Source: Calendula officinalis (Eukaryota; Streptophyta; Magnoliopsida; Asterales; Asteraceae). From it: a stretch of DNA of 64,000 nt. The DNA lies in assembly GCA_963853835.1 (NCBI GenBank), contig OY970826.1:5192001-5256000 (forward strand), given 5' to 3'. The notes beneath the pieces were generated by a model. That model saw only the letters and a list, made by a program, of their open reading frames with translations. It was not told the origin of the DNA and made no database searches. A program made the translations under genes and the position numbers. Shown piece after piece: positions 44,635 to 55,405 of the stretch (its first letter is position 1; each line of letters opens with the position of its first letter).

Positions 44635-45343
44635 TTGCTTTAATTACCTTGCTAATGCTCTATTGACACTATGCAAATTTGAGTCTTTGGTGTCAATGTC
44701 TCCAATTCAGATGTATCTGACCTTGATCTCAGGGGTGGACTTTCGGTAGCCCATTCAATTTCTTAAAATTTCTAGAATTATGTTAAAATAGTGTTTAAAA
44801 AAACATTTTGTTTTTTTTAACGTTGATGATGCTCTTAAGAAAAAGAATGTTCAATCGTTTTTTTTTTTCCTTTCTGAGTCTGCCACAACTTTGATCTCAT
44901 ACTTTATGTACTTAATATGTTAAAAAAATTAAATATCACTTTTACCTAAAATAAAAGAACATAGAACATGAATGTTTGGAAATAGGAAAAGATAAGGAAT
45001 CTTCGTCAATATTGAGCTTAATTGAGATCTGATTTTATTATTATAAAATCAGGGCCGAATATCTCTTTTAGGATGAAAGGATTTTTTGTTTTATTATAAG
45101 TTCATGAATCACGATGCATGCAAAAGAAATTACACCTTAATATTATTTATTCACCCTTTATATGAATTTTATTATGAGACTTTGAGGAAGTATCCGGTAA
45201 TTTCATCATAAAGTTGCGAGAATTTGATTTCTCATGGTATATCGAGGGATATAAATGTAATTTTATTGTGAATATGGGCCCCACCATAAATTTATTTGTG
45301 AATATGGTCCCCACCATAAAATAAAAAGTTTGTATAAATAAAA
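44635..45343. other. Intergenic DNA right of element 2
   Basis: Together with 33,100-33,183 this is the pre-insertion locus of element 2. The first ~120 bp has codon-like stretches (VFGVNVSNSDVSDLDLRGG) but with several stops, so at most a decayed exon. The rest is AT-rich without features. Confidence 0.4.
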
Positions 45344-45539
45344 GGGATTTGCTAACCATTGCCCTTAGGGCAATGGTTAAGAATGGATAAAGTGGTTTTT
45401 GTACAATTAATGATGCATAACTAATCAAAGGTGGTTATTAAAATGCATGGGGGTGGTTTTTTATTAGTTAATGTACAATGATTTAAAGCCAATAAAAATT
45501 TCTTAAACATTGCCCTAAGGGCAATGGTTAGCATTTTCC
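45344..45539. mobile_element. Hairpin-armed MITE copy 3 (9-bp TSD)
   Basis: 196 bp with perfect 9-bp target duplication TAAATAAAA (45,335-45,343; 45,540-45,548). Termini share GGAAAATGCTAA with the other copies, but the hairpin arms are AACCATTGCCC-TTA-GGGCAATGGTT instead of the TGACAG/CTGTCA arms, around the same CCCTTAGGG core. Confidence 0.85.
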
Positions 45540-45548
45540 TAAATAAAA

Positions 45549-47739
45549 TGAAGCAAAGTAAGAAAATTGACATCGAAACAGAATGCATTCTACTGTTTTG
45601 TAAGCAGAGAATTAACTCAAGAAATTAAGAAATGAAATGGATTTTAATTACCAATTATATAATCAGTTGATTTGTTTTTTTGTAATTTTGTTTTTACAAA
45701 TATCATATAATCAAGATCAAAATAGACAAAAACATGAAAATTATAACTAATCAGAATAATTCGTACAATAGTAAGCACCTCTTGTGTTCCACCGATTGCA
45801 TATAACTTAGGACATTGAAATTGTTCGTAAGTCCTGAATAATATTTGCAGAAAGTTGAAATTTAAATCTTCCCCGAAACTAGAGTACCCGAGATTCTTCA
45901 TTAATTAGCTGATTCAATAATTTGCAGTTTTGGGATGTAAACTATTCGAATCGAGGCAAGTAACATAAAATTTAGGCTCGACTCGTCTGAAAATTAGATT
46001 GTGAGAGTTGCCTTCTTCTGGAGGGATCATCTAGTAAGCAAGTCTCGGCCCAAACTCGACTCGACCTCGACTAAATTTTAAAATTCTTGTTCAAGCTCAA
46101 ACTTGAATATTTCATAATGTTCGAGCTGGAGCTCAATACTAATTTAATGATTTAAAATTTATAAATAAACTAATTTCGAACTCGATAAGCTCGTTTATAA
46201 GTTTGGGCTCGATAACCTCGACTCGAATTAAAAGAATGCTCACCAATGTATGTATATATATAGATGATATCAAAATATTAGCAAAAAAAACTTGAGAGGC
46301 GTTGGTAAAACTTAAGGGTTTATACATCAGGTGTTATGTTCAAATCTCATGACTAACATTTATTTAATATTCTAAACCACATAACCCTTATATAATTTGG
46401 CTGTTTCCGGCTCATTTGAACTTGTTACGCTCATTCGATTTGAATAATTAAATGACATTTGGGAAAAATGTTTGAAACCAAATGAATTAGGGAATTTTTT
46501 GAAAGTAGAAAGTAGGTTAGAAAAAAATTTCAAAACCGGCTGAACAACTCCGAAGACGTAATTGTATCAAAATTTATATAATAAATAAAATTTTCTTAAT
46601 TTTCATTAAATTATCATATCTATTAAAATGATGTCCTTTGTATAAATTAGATGCATTTTAATAAAAATAAAGCCAAGTAGACTGTATTTTTATTTTATTT
46701 AATGTAACAATATTGTTTTCACTTAGACGAAGCCAAATTGATAAGCTCGGGTCTTTGTCATTTCTTTTACATTGATTATTTATGATAGTGTCTTTACTTT
46801 ATGGAACATTCAAATGCCTTTTTCTCATTTAGATAATTAGATGACCAGAACCTAACTTAATAACAATAGAATTATCCTTAGTTTTTTTTAACGACAAGTT
46901 AGTTAGTGGTTCGAGTCAAGCAGGCGGACAATATGCTTTCTCAAACATGTGTTTTTCTTTTGGAAATAAACTCCACCACTTTTTATTATCACCAAGGAAT
47001 ATCTCAAACAACTAACGTGACTTTATTTGAGAATTAAAAAATTTTGAGAACCAAATTTTTATATGTGAACATTTACATTGTTAGTCCACAAACTAAATTA
47101 AGTTATATAATGCACAGGTAGCTAACAGCTGGTGTTCTTCAAGTTAATATAAACATTGTAATTATAAGAATAACCAGCGAGTTAGTCACCGGCTGAACAA
47201 CCACTTTCTTTGTACCTCGGATAAGGTAAAAAGGAAATAAAACATCAAGACAAATTATGTCGAGGATTGGATCAATATATTCTAGAACCATCTCTACCAA
47301 GCGTAGTATGTCAACATGTGGTCCAATCAGATGAAGAAAGAATGAAGACCTTGAGCCTATAAGTATCATAGTTAATACCGACTCCGTCCTAATTTTTTTT
47401 TTTTAATTTCTATCATAAATTTTGTCTCACAAAAAAATTCTCATTTCTATTAGATAATATTATTATCATGAATTTCACCACCAACTATCTCTTAAAATAA
47501 AACACTTTCTCCCTCCAATTAACCTTATATTTTAATCAAGAATATTACCAAGAACCATACTATCAACTATCTCCTAAATGATTGTGTCTAAAAGAAATGA
47601 GAATTCTTTTATAGGACGGAGGACTACATCACAACTACGAGTTCCTAAAGTGTGAAATCGCTATCAAATTAGACTCCTATGTGTTTTTAACAACTTTTAA
47701 ATCTTATTCAGAGCACGATTTGAATCTACAATTCTATTT
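45549..47739. other. AT-rich intergenic DNA
   Basis: No gene with support. CTCGACTCGA/AGCTCGA-rich remnant at about 45,950-46,230 resembles worn repeats. A minus-strand open frame at 47,139-47,369 has no recognised motif. An ATAGATGGTT-type MITE is not evident. Confidence 0.5.
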
Positions 47740-48112
47740 AAGGGGTGTTTGGGAGAGCTTATTTATATGGCTTATTAGCTTATTAGCTTATCTAAACTTA
47801 ATAAGCCTAATTAAGTGTTTGTTTGAGCTTAAGAGCTTGTGCTTATTAGCTTATTTAAGCTCCCTTACACAAGCTATTTTGATGGAGCTTATTAGCTTAT
47901 TTAAATGTTTTACACTTTTACCCTCCACTTAACTTATATCGCTCCTCCTTTTCTCCTAAAACTATTTTCTCAATAACCCCATTTTTGTAACTTTTACAAT
48001 ATCCTTACGTAAGTTAAACCAAACACTTTATTTAACAAAATCTTATTAATTTAATAAGCTAATAAGCTTATAAGATTAAACACTTTTAAATAAGCTTTCC
48101 CAAACAACCCTT
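47740..48112. mobile_element. hAT-like MITE with duplicated flanks
   Basis: Ends AAGGGGTGTTTGGGAGAGCTTA and the near-inverse TAAGCTTTCCCAAACAACCCTT. Interior rich in AGCTTATTAGCTTAT. The flanks are a ~28-bp direct repeat (AGAGCACGATTTGAATCTA at 47,710; AGAGCATGATTTGATTCTA at 48,113), longer than a normal target duplication. Confidence 0.7.
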
Positions 48113-48429
48113 AGAGCATGATTTGATTCTATATTTTAGGCTATACACAACACCAAATACGATCTCATTTCCTTGCATCCAACAAAATCTTTGAAGGTAA
48201 GCGGGTCAAGCAACTTGGCCCTATAACAACCCGTCAATTCAAACTCGTTCACTGTGATTCTCACTTCACTCCCCATTTTCACGCTCACCGTAACCCTAGA
48301 AATCTCTCGAGTAACGTCATATTCCCTAATTCTTGCATCAATTTGAACTCCTGAAGTAGATACTGATTCTGAATCGAATCACATTATTGAATTTTCGTTT
48401 GTTATGCTAGGTTATTGAAGATCACATCG
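48113..48429 (+). other. Upstream region of decayed coiled-coil gene
   Basis: Contains CT-rich leader-like DNA with no clear TATA box. Nothing else recognised. Confidence 0.35.
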
Positions 48430-50527
48430 ATGGAAGAGTATTTTCAGTACATGAGAACGTTACGCACTCATATGAACGGTGAATCTCTCTCGAAATTCTG
48501 AATTGTTTCTTACTAGTAAGCGATTATGTATTTTAATTTCTATCATGATGTAATTGAAGATGTTGAGGATCAAGCGGCTAAGGTTTCTGTTGAAGAGCAA
48601 ATGCAGATCACTATGATTCAGAGTTTCACAAAAGCGATCGATTTAGGTATTCGTATTTCTATTTCTTTCTGTAAATATAGTCAAAAGCATAACTGCAAGT
48701 CTGCAAACCTTTTGATGTTGATCTAATCGTATTTTGTGTGTGCCTAACTATCTAATTTAGAGATTTGATAAACGTTAGTATAACTACAGCTTTGTGTCCA
48801 TTTGTTTGTGTTTTTAACATTTGACAGTAGACTAATAATCCAAAAATGGATAAAACTATGCTGTGATTTTGTTATTATCAACCTTAAACTCATTATTGGA
48901 ATGGCCTAGTGTGATTATAACCACCACAACTACATAGTCCCAACTAAGGAACCTCTTTTTTCAAATGGAAGGTTTTATTAATTCATATTAATCACATTTT
49001 TCTCAGTTGATTCTATGAAAATGCATGTTCTCAGATATTAGAAAGACAAAAGACACTTTCACAGGTGTTCACGTCCTAATAATTCAACTATGGAAAGTGA
49101 ACCACTAAATTATCTTCTATCTTCTGAAATTGACAAAAATGTATAGACACTGGGAGCTTATTCAACAGGAAAGAGTCAACTTATCAAACAAACTTGTTGA
49201 GAAACGGTAATTAGAAAGTCTTTATAAAAAAATATATATAAAGTAAACGCTATATTGTACTGAGTGTGGTTTCTTTAATGTAACAAGACATCATATGGCA
49301 AGATTGAAGAGGAACTCAATACCAATTTAAAAGAACAACAGGTTCTGTATATTTCTTCATGTCAACAAATGCATCATTCAAGTGTTTGTAATTAGTAGAG
49401 ATGGGAAATGGGTGGGCGGGTCAGGTTGACCCCAAACACTTTTTGGTTAAATTGGTCCACATAATTTATTTAGATTATTTTATTAAAAGTTAGAGTGTCT
49501 ATTTCGATTACGAAATATATATAATTTCAATGATAGCCTAGTTTATTCAATAAAATTATTTACAGTTTGGGTGACTTTCACACCCATTTTTACTCGTTAG
49601 AGGTAAAACATAACCCATTTTGGCCCGTTCATAAGTAATGGGTCAAAATTGCAACATCTACCTATTCAAGAAATTCTACATGTAGAAAAACGGGACGAGT
49701 CAATTTGGGTAATTGTAGTTAGGACAAGCGAGGTCAGGTTAGGTTGACAATTTAATTTATAAATAATTTAATTAATATTTAATTTATCAATAATTTTTGC
49801 TCAATTGACGACAATACTGTCTTTTTCGAAAAAGAAAAAATTATCTTGAAAAACTATTTTTTTTAGTTTTTCGATGAATTTTTGTCTTTTTCGAAAAAGA
49901 ATTTTTTTTTAGTTTTTTGAAGTAATTTTTGTCTTCTAGCGACCCATTTGCTTTTCCACTATTGTTTTTTATTTTACCCATTAGACCCGTTAGAAGTAGT
50001 TAGAACATATGTAAATTGATTGAAATCTTAATTCACCTTTATGGAATACATTTTTGAGGATTTTGCAAGTGATATAGATGAAAGCTAATTTGTTTACATA
50101 TCATTTTTTTGTACAGGTGAAGCAATCATTGGAGAATGAGCAATGTAAAATGAACAGTTTTAAGGTTAGTTGGGTTACTTTAAATCTCAAGTGGATCAAA
50201 TAAATAAACTTTAAATTCCTTAACTCAAAGATTTAAATCATCATTATTATAAGTTTATTTTGTAATTATGGGTTCAAGTTTCGTCGTGGACTTTGGTGGT
50301 GGGATTTATTCCCCATAGGTGGAAGGTTTGAGGGAAGACATACTGCCCCTTGTGAATGTCACTGTCTATGCTCGAACCACTAACTTACTAACTTGCCGTT
50401 CAAAAAAAATTTTGTAATCATATTTAATGACTTAATCATTATAAGATAATCTATTTTGTTTCAACAGGGAATTTCACACACAATTAAATGTGATTGTGGA
50501 CACGAGTACAAAGTAGAAGTGAATTAA
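48430..50527 (+). pseudogene. Decayed multi-exon coiled-coil gene (kinetochore SPC25-like?)
   Basis: Exon-like pieces with GT/AG borders: 48,430-48,478 (MEEYFQYMRTLRTHMN), 48,560-48,646 (DVEDQAAKVSVEEQMQITMIQ), about 49,147-49,208 (ELIQQERVNLSNKLVEKR), about 49,289-49,339 (SYGKIEEELNTNLKEQQ), 50,118-50,164 (VKQSLENEQCKMNSFK) and about 50,469-50,527 (GISHTIKCDCGHEYKVEVN-stop). The spacing resembles a longer plant coiled-coil protein ending in a CxCGxEYKVE motif, which I recall as related to a kinetochore (SPC25-type) protein, uncertain. Middle exons are absent and the third piece has an extra G that breaks frame after the preceding exon, so it is probably a pseudogene. A short functional form is possible. 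Confidence 0.5.
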
Positions 50528-51768
50528 ATGTTCATTGGTTTGACAAATTACGAAAACCAAAAATGTATACAAAATTTTACTATTTGTTTATCAACCTTCT
50601 TTCCAATGTATCATTTTACATGATTTATAGTTTTGGGTTCATGTTCCATATTCATTTTTATTTCGTAGATACCACCCAACTATGAACATAAAGTCTACAT
50701 AGTAGTAATTTCAAATATAATAATATTTTTTTGACCAATAATAAATAATATACTTATATAATAAGATATACTTATAATTTCATACATAATACTATATTTT
50801 TTACCAATAAATAATAAACTAACCACTAACGAAATAGAAAAATATTTTAAATATGACTCCTTAGTACAATAGTACATATATAAGTTAAAATCTGATATAG
50901 TTAAAGATGATTAATGAAATGTTTTTGAAGTAAACAAATATTTCATTCTCTAAAATATTACAAACAAAAAGTCAATCTTAAATGTTAAATGACACATATT
51001 TTTTAAAACTTTATACGGTAAAATCAAAATTTATTAAAAATAGAAATATACTAATTATTACATCCTAAACAAATAAAGTGAAAAGGAATAAATGAGAGTG
51101 AAACTAGGCATGTACAAATTCGACCGAAGACCGGTCAAGAATTAGAATCACTGAACCGATTTGCTTCCTGGTTTGAATTTTAATGCAAAACTGGTTCACG
51201 GTCTGCTTCCAAACCGATGACTGAAAGAATTCGAAAAAATATATGGTTCTCGGTCCGGTCCAAAACATCAACTATTCGGTTAAAGACGCACCCTCTCAAC
51301 ATATAATATATTAACTTAAAATCTACAACAATTGTGAATACTTAGATTGATTTTGTTGTACCAGAATGTCATTATTTTCAACATTAGGTATAATATGTAA
51401 ATAACCAGAAACATGAGGACGTATAATGAAAACTGATATAATAAGATAGCGGAATCAGGCAAAGCGATTCTACATTCTACAAGCTTTTTCTTCTCTTTCA
51501 TGTTCCGTGTTTTCTGCTAGCACACTCAATAGTGAGCCAACGATACAATAAACCATTCTAGGTCGAATATTTTGTTTAAAATGTTCAAGACAGTAAGAAT
51601 TTGAAGTGAACAATCAAATAACGATTTCCAAATGCTTCTGATTCTGACCTCAATATCTTAATTTGCTAATTCGTGCCCTAAGAACATTAAGTAAGGACAA
51701 TTAATTAAACAAAATATTAATCAACATAAAATGCATCAAATGAAGTATAATTTTAACCATTATTATAA
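50528..51768. other. AT-rich intergenic DNA
   Basis: No gene seen. CCGGTC/GGTTC-rich patch at about 51,125-51,270 like that at 26,190-26,330, probably worn copies of one repeat. Confidence 0.5.
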
Positions 51769-51924
51769 GAGTTTTGTTAATGACAGCCCTTAGGGCTGTC
51801 ACTAACTTGCATAAAAAACTTGTACATCGATTAAAAAAGTAATATTTCCTAAAATTCAGGGGGTTGTCTTTTGTGTATTTTGCCTTTTTAATGACAGCCC
51901 TAAGAGTTGTCATTATCATTTTCC
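51769..51924. mobile_element. Hairpin-armed MITE copy 2 (9-bp TSD)
   Basis: 156 bp with perfect 9-bp target duplication TTATTATAA (51,760-51,768; 51,925-51,933). Left arm palindrome TGACAGCCC-TTA-GGGCTGTCA. Interior is the inverse of copy 1 in intron 3 of the RRM gene. Confidence 0.85.
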
Positions 51925-51933
51925 TTATTATAA

Positions 51934-52239
51934 ACGTATATTTCAACATAAATTGTAACTGTAACATCAATAAATGTTTTTAAGCACCAATGAAACTTCC
52001 CCTTTGATTAATCCCAAGGCAGTGGTCCAATGGACTTGCACCTAGTGATATCTCCAGGTACATTTGATAAGTGCAAGTTTTACTATTTTAAATCTTGACA
52101 CACAAATACGTACAATTCTACAATAAACATAAAATAGATCTAGACATGGACATTCCCCATGTTCAATACGTCCTCAAGAAAAAGTTCATGTAACCATAAT
52201 TTGTATAAGAAAATAAAAGCATTGAAATTGGGGAAAAGA
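51934..52239. other. Downstream region of the NAC gene
   Basis: No gene seen. Probably 3' UTR of the NAC gene (minus strand) and spacer. Confidence 0.4.
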
Positions 52240-53649
52240 CTACCGAGTTGGAGTACTCGGAAGCAGCTCATCTAAAGAAACCCCCAACTCCGAGTCATCA
52301 AAGTTCAAATCATCTCCGTCAAGAAAATCCCAAGCTGGCATGTCTGTTAACCCGTTAATGCAATCGTTTAGTTTAGGAAAATTATGATCCCAAGGCAATA
52401 TGTCCGTTAATCCATTAATGTAATCATTTGGTTGAGGCGAATGATGAGCAACATGATCCCAAGGAATGTCGTCTGTTGAAAACATGGCTGGATAATCGAA
52501 TGGTTGTGCAAATGGTTGGATTGAAGTAGAAGTTGATGCACCATCATATAATCCAATACTATTTGTTGCGGTAGCTATAGAAGACGACTGATATTGATCA
52601 TTTGTGGAGTTCCCAAAAGTAGATTGAGTTGCGATCTCAACATTAGAATGTAGTATCAAAGGTGATTGTACCGAATTTGAACTAGAAGTCGATAGTCTTC
52701 TCCGTACGGGTGAAGGTTCATCATCATTTTCGTTTTCATAATTAGCACTATCGTCTCCTTTCGTCCCCTTTTTGTAGATCACACACAACGTCCAATTCGT
52801 CAACTACATCAACATATCAACAAATTAATTTGGTCATAATCGTATACATTTTCATATAACTAACTATAAAAGCCATTACTATAACCTAGTCACATACCTT
52901 GTTGCCATGTAGATGAGTTCCGACCGGGAAGTTGGGGTTTCCGATGGTATATTCATGCATTAGCCATTCCGTCTTGCGATTATGCTCAAAATAGGCTAAA
53001 CATCTTTTCTGCCCAACCGTGAGAATCTTCACGCGATCGAAAACCGTGGTATATTTCTGAGTCGTTCTCCAAACCCCAAAGTCCTTAATTTTTCTTTTCG
53101 GTCGATTATCGTTCGGGTGACTTCGTTCCCTCGGGGTCAGAAAGTACCATTTGTCATCATTCGGTCGGTATTTTTCTGCATGTTATCAATAGTTTAGAAA
53201 CAAAACCATCAACGAACGAAAAACTCTATGGACAATTTAACCATCAAACTAGTTGGTTAACTTTAAATGTTACATTATATCATGAAACTAACTAACGCTA
53301 TATTATAAACCTAGCTATCAAGAAACCATCAAGATTAATATATTCTAAGTGTTACCTACGTATATCATTTAAACAATATAGTAACTTAATTAGCTATCAA
53401 GAAACCATATATCAAGAACCATAGATCAAGATTATTTGGTTTATGTTACGTACCTGCAAGTTCTTGCGGTTTGTGGTCGTACAGATTTACTTCGTACATC
53501 CGGCATCGCGGATGAATTCCTCTTTCAATCTTTGGTTTCAAATAGCAAACGATGATCTCCACGTCTGTAGGACGAAAGCGGTAGCCAGGTTCTAGACTAT
53601 CCGCATAATCAGGCTCTACTTCAACTATTTGTTGTTGATCACCGGCCAT
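52240..53649 (-). CDS. NAC transcription factor, atypical, three exons
   Basis: Exons (minus) 53,649-53,454; 53,175-52,898; 52,803-52,240. Splices are GT/AG and in frame: 345 residues. ATG at 53,649 (MAGDQQQIVEVEPDY). NAC subdomain A reads LEPGYRFRPTDVEIIVCYLK (typical LPPGFRFHPTDEELV), B is EVNLYDHKPQELA, C is DKWYFLTPRERSHPN, D contains RKTEWLMHEYTIG, E is NWTLCVIYKKG. The DNA-binding fold thus seems complete but with several non-consensus residues (the GYWKATG core reads FGVWRTTQK). The C-terminus is acidic, with a tandem DYINGLTDILPWDH / DCINGLTDMPAWD repeat, a likely activation region. Nuclear regulator by family; target unknown. No membrane tail. Confidence 0.85.
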
Positions 53650-53766
53650 TGAGATTGACTGATTGATCAAAGATTGAGATTGACTGATTGATCAAGCAGA
53701 TAAAAATTTAGGGTTTAACAGCATATACGTACGTACGAATAAGAGACAAATATGGTGGCGGTTAAT

Positions 53767-53778
53767 TATATATATATA
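53767..53778 (-). promoter_or_regulatory. Putative TATA box of the NAC gene
   Basis: TATATATATATA about 120 bases upstream of the ATG on the minus strand. Plausible core promoter; element 4 has inserted about 140 bp further upstream (53,915) and may separate distal elements from this gene. Confidence 0.5.
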
Positions 53779-53914
53779 AGGCCAAGAATATGAAATTAGG
53801 AATGGTTTATCAACTATGTAGTTAGGGTTCAAGTTTAATTATAAAAGGATAATTTTATCCACTACAATCGGAATTACCTGTAAGATTTGGATAACCCCGT
53901 ATCTTTATGGTATC

Positions 53915-54218
53915 TGTTAGGTACTAGAAAGTTGTAATAGATAATCTAGGGGGTTAAAGTGTAACATTGTATATAAGTTAAGAATAGTTTAGGAAATGGT
54001 CCTAACTAACCAAGAATTAAGCCATGGTATAAATACCAAGGTGTAAGGCTTAATTCTTCAACTTTTGCACATTAATCATTTCAGAATTTCAGCAATTGTT
54101 CTCTCCCATCTCTCTACTTTCTCTCACTAAAAGCCCTAATCCATCTTCTTCACTTTTCTCCTCAAAATCATCATCAAACACCATTTAATGGATTGAATCA
54201 GTGTTATTGTGCTTTTCA
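53915..54218 (+). repeat. Element 4 5' LTR
   Basis: 304 bp, TGTTAGGTACTAG...GTGCTTTTCA. TATAAAT at 54,028-54,034 within GGTATAAATACC. Confidence 0.92.
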
Positions 54219-54220
54219 AT

Positions 54221-54232
54221 TGGTATCAGAGC
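54221..54232 (+). promoter_or_regulatory. Element 4 primer-binding site
   Basis: TGGTATCAGAGC, initiator tRNA-Met complement, two bases after the LTR. Confidence 0.9.
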
Positions 54233-54672
54233 ATAATTTCATCTTGAAAACGATCCAAATCCATCAATTGGTGTTAAAATCAGAAGAATCAGTGGGTTTT
54301 TGAAAGTTTTTGAAGAAAAAGGGGTTTAAGATCAAAAATCAGATTTAAGGTACTATTTCTTGTTATTATGGATTGAATAGCTTCCTTTTATTGTTATATT
54401 AAGCTTAGAATCAAGCTAGGATTGAATCTAATCCATACTGATGAAGAATTAAGGGTTTTAGGAAAAACCATTAAAGCTTCAAAAAACCCTTTAAATTCAA
54501 ATTTTCGAATAGATCTAGGTTGTTTTTGAGTAATATAGTAGTAATGGATTGAAGAAAATAGTATTTGGGTCAGTTTGTGATTTAAATCAAAGAATTTGGG
54601 TTAGAAACGAGCATTTTAGGATTAAATTAGTGGGTTTTTAAGGCTGTTCGTAGCTGTTCTACGCAAGAAACT

Positions 54673-54983
54673 GTTCGGCCCGAGAACAGTAACAAGTTCG
54701 GCCCGAACTTCAACCCAAAGTTCGGCCCGAACTTCAACCCAAAGTTCGGCCCGAACTTCACCCCGAACTTCACCCCGAACTTCGGCCCGAACTTCACCCC
54801 GAACTTCGGCCCGAACTTCACCCCGAACTTCGGCCCGAACTTCACCCCGAACTTCGGCCCGAACTTCACCCCGAACTTCGGCCCGAACTTCTACACAACT
54901 TCGGCCCGAACTTCTACACAACTTCGGCCCGAACTTCTACACAACTTCGGCCCGAACTTCTACACAACTTCGGCCCGAACTCT
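54673..54983 (+). repeat. CGGCCCGA hairpin minisatellite in element 4 leader
   Basis: Thirteen CGGCCCGA units with the same three spacer classes as element 3 in the same order, but different copy numbers (more CACCCCG, fewer CTACACA) and one unit where the CGGCCCGA is lost between two CACCCCG spacers. Confidence 0.85.
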
Positions 54984-55405
54984 TTCTACACTCGCGTGAC
55001 AAAAGGGGCTGTACTGTAACGGTCATAACTTTCAGCTCGGGTGTCCGTTTCGAGCCCACGAGTAACCAAATCGAAGCTAAAGACGAAGGCTACGATACCC
55101 AACTTGCCGGCCCAAAAACGCTTGTTTCGATCGCTTAATTTGCGTTTTTGTGATTTCTAAGTCATTTTCCAAACTTCGTTTAGCCCCAATTTCTAACCCG
55201 ATCGTCGTTTTTCCCTAATTCGAAAATCTTAGGCACATTTAAAGTGTACTTTATCATCTGGAATAACCAGTTTAAGATTTCGGTAATTTTGAATTTTTGA
55301 AGACCAATCCACGGTCTACATCACATATTCTATTCCAGAACCTTCTCATTCTTAAAATTTTCTTTACCCCGTTCCAATCAAAAATTCCCGTGAATTGTTC
55401 TAAAC

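Noticed and set aside
47139..47369. Minus-strand 76-codon hydrophobic frame as a membrane protein gene
   Set aside because: No start context, no neighbours, composition typical of AT-rich DNA.
54622..54921. Minus-strand VRAEVRGE-repeat frame
   Set aside because: Same minisatellite artefact in element 4.
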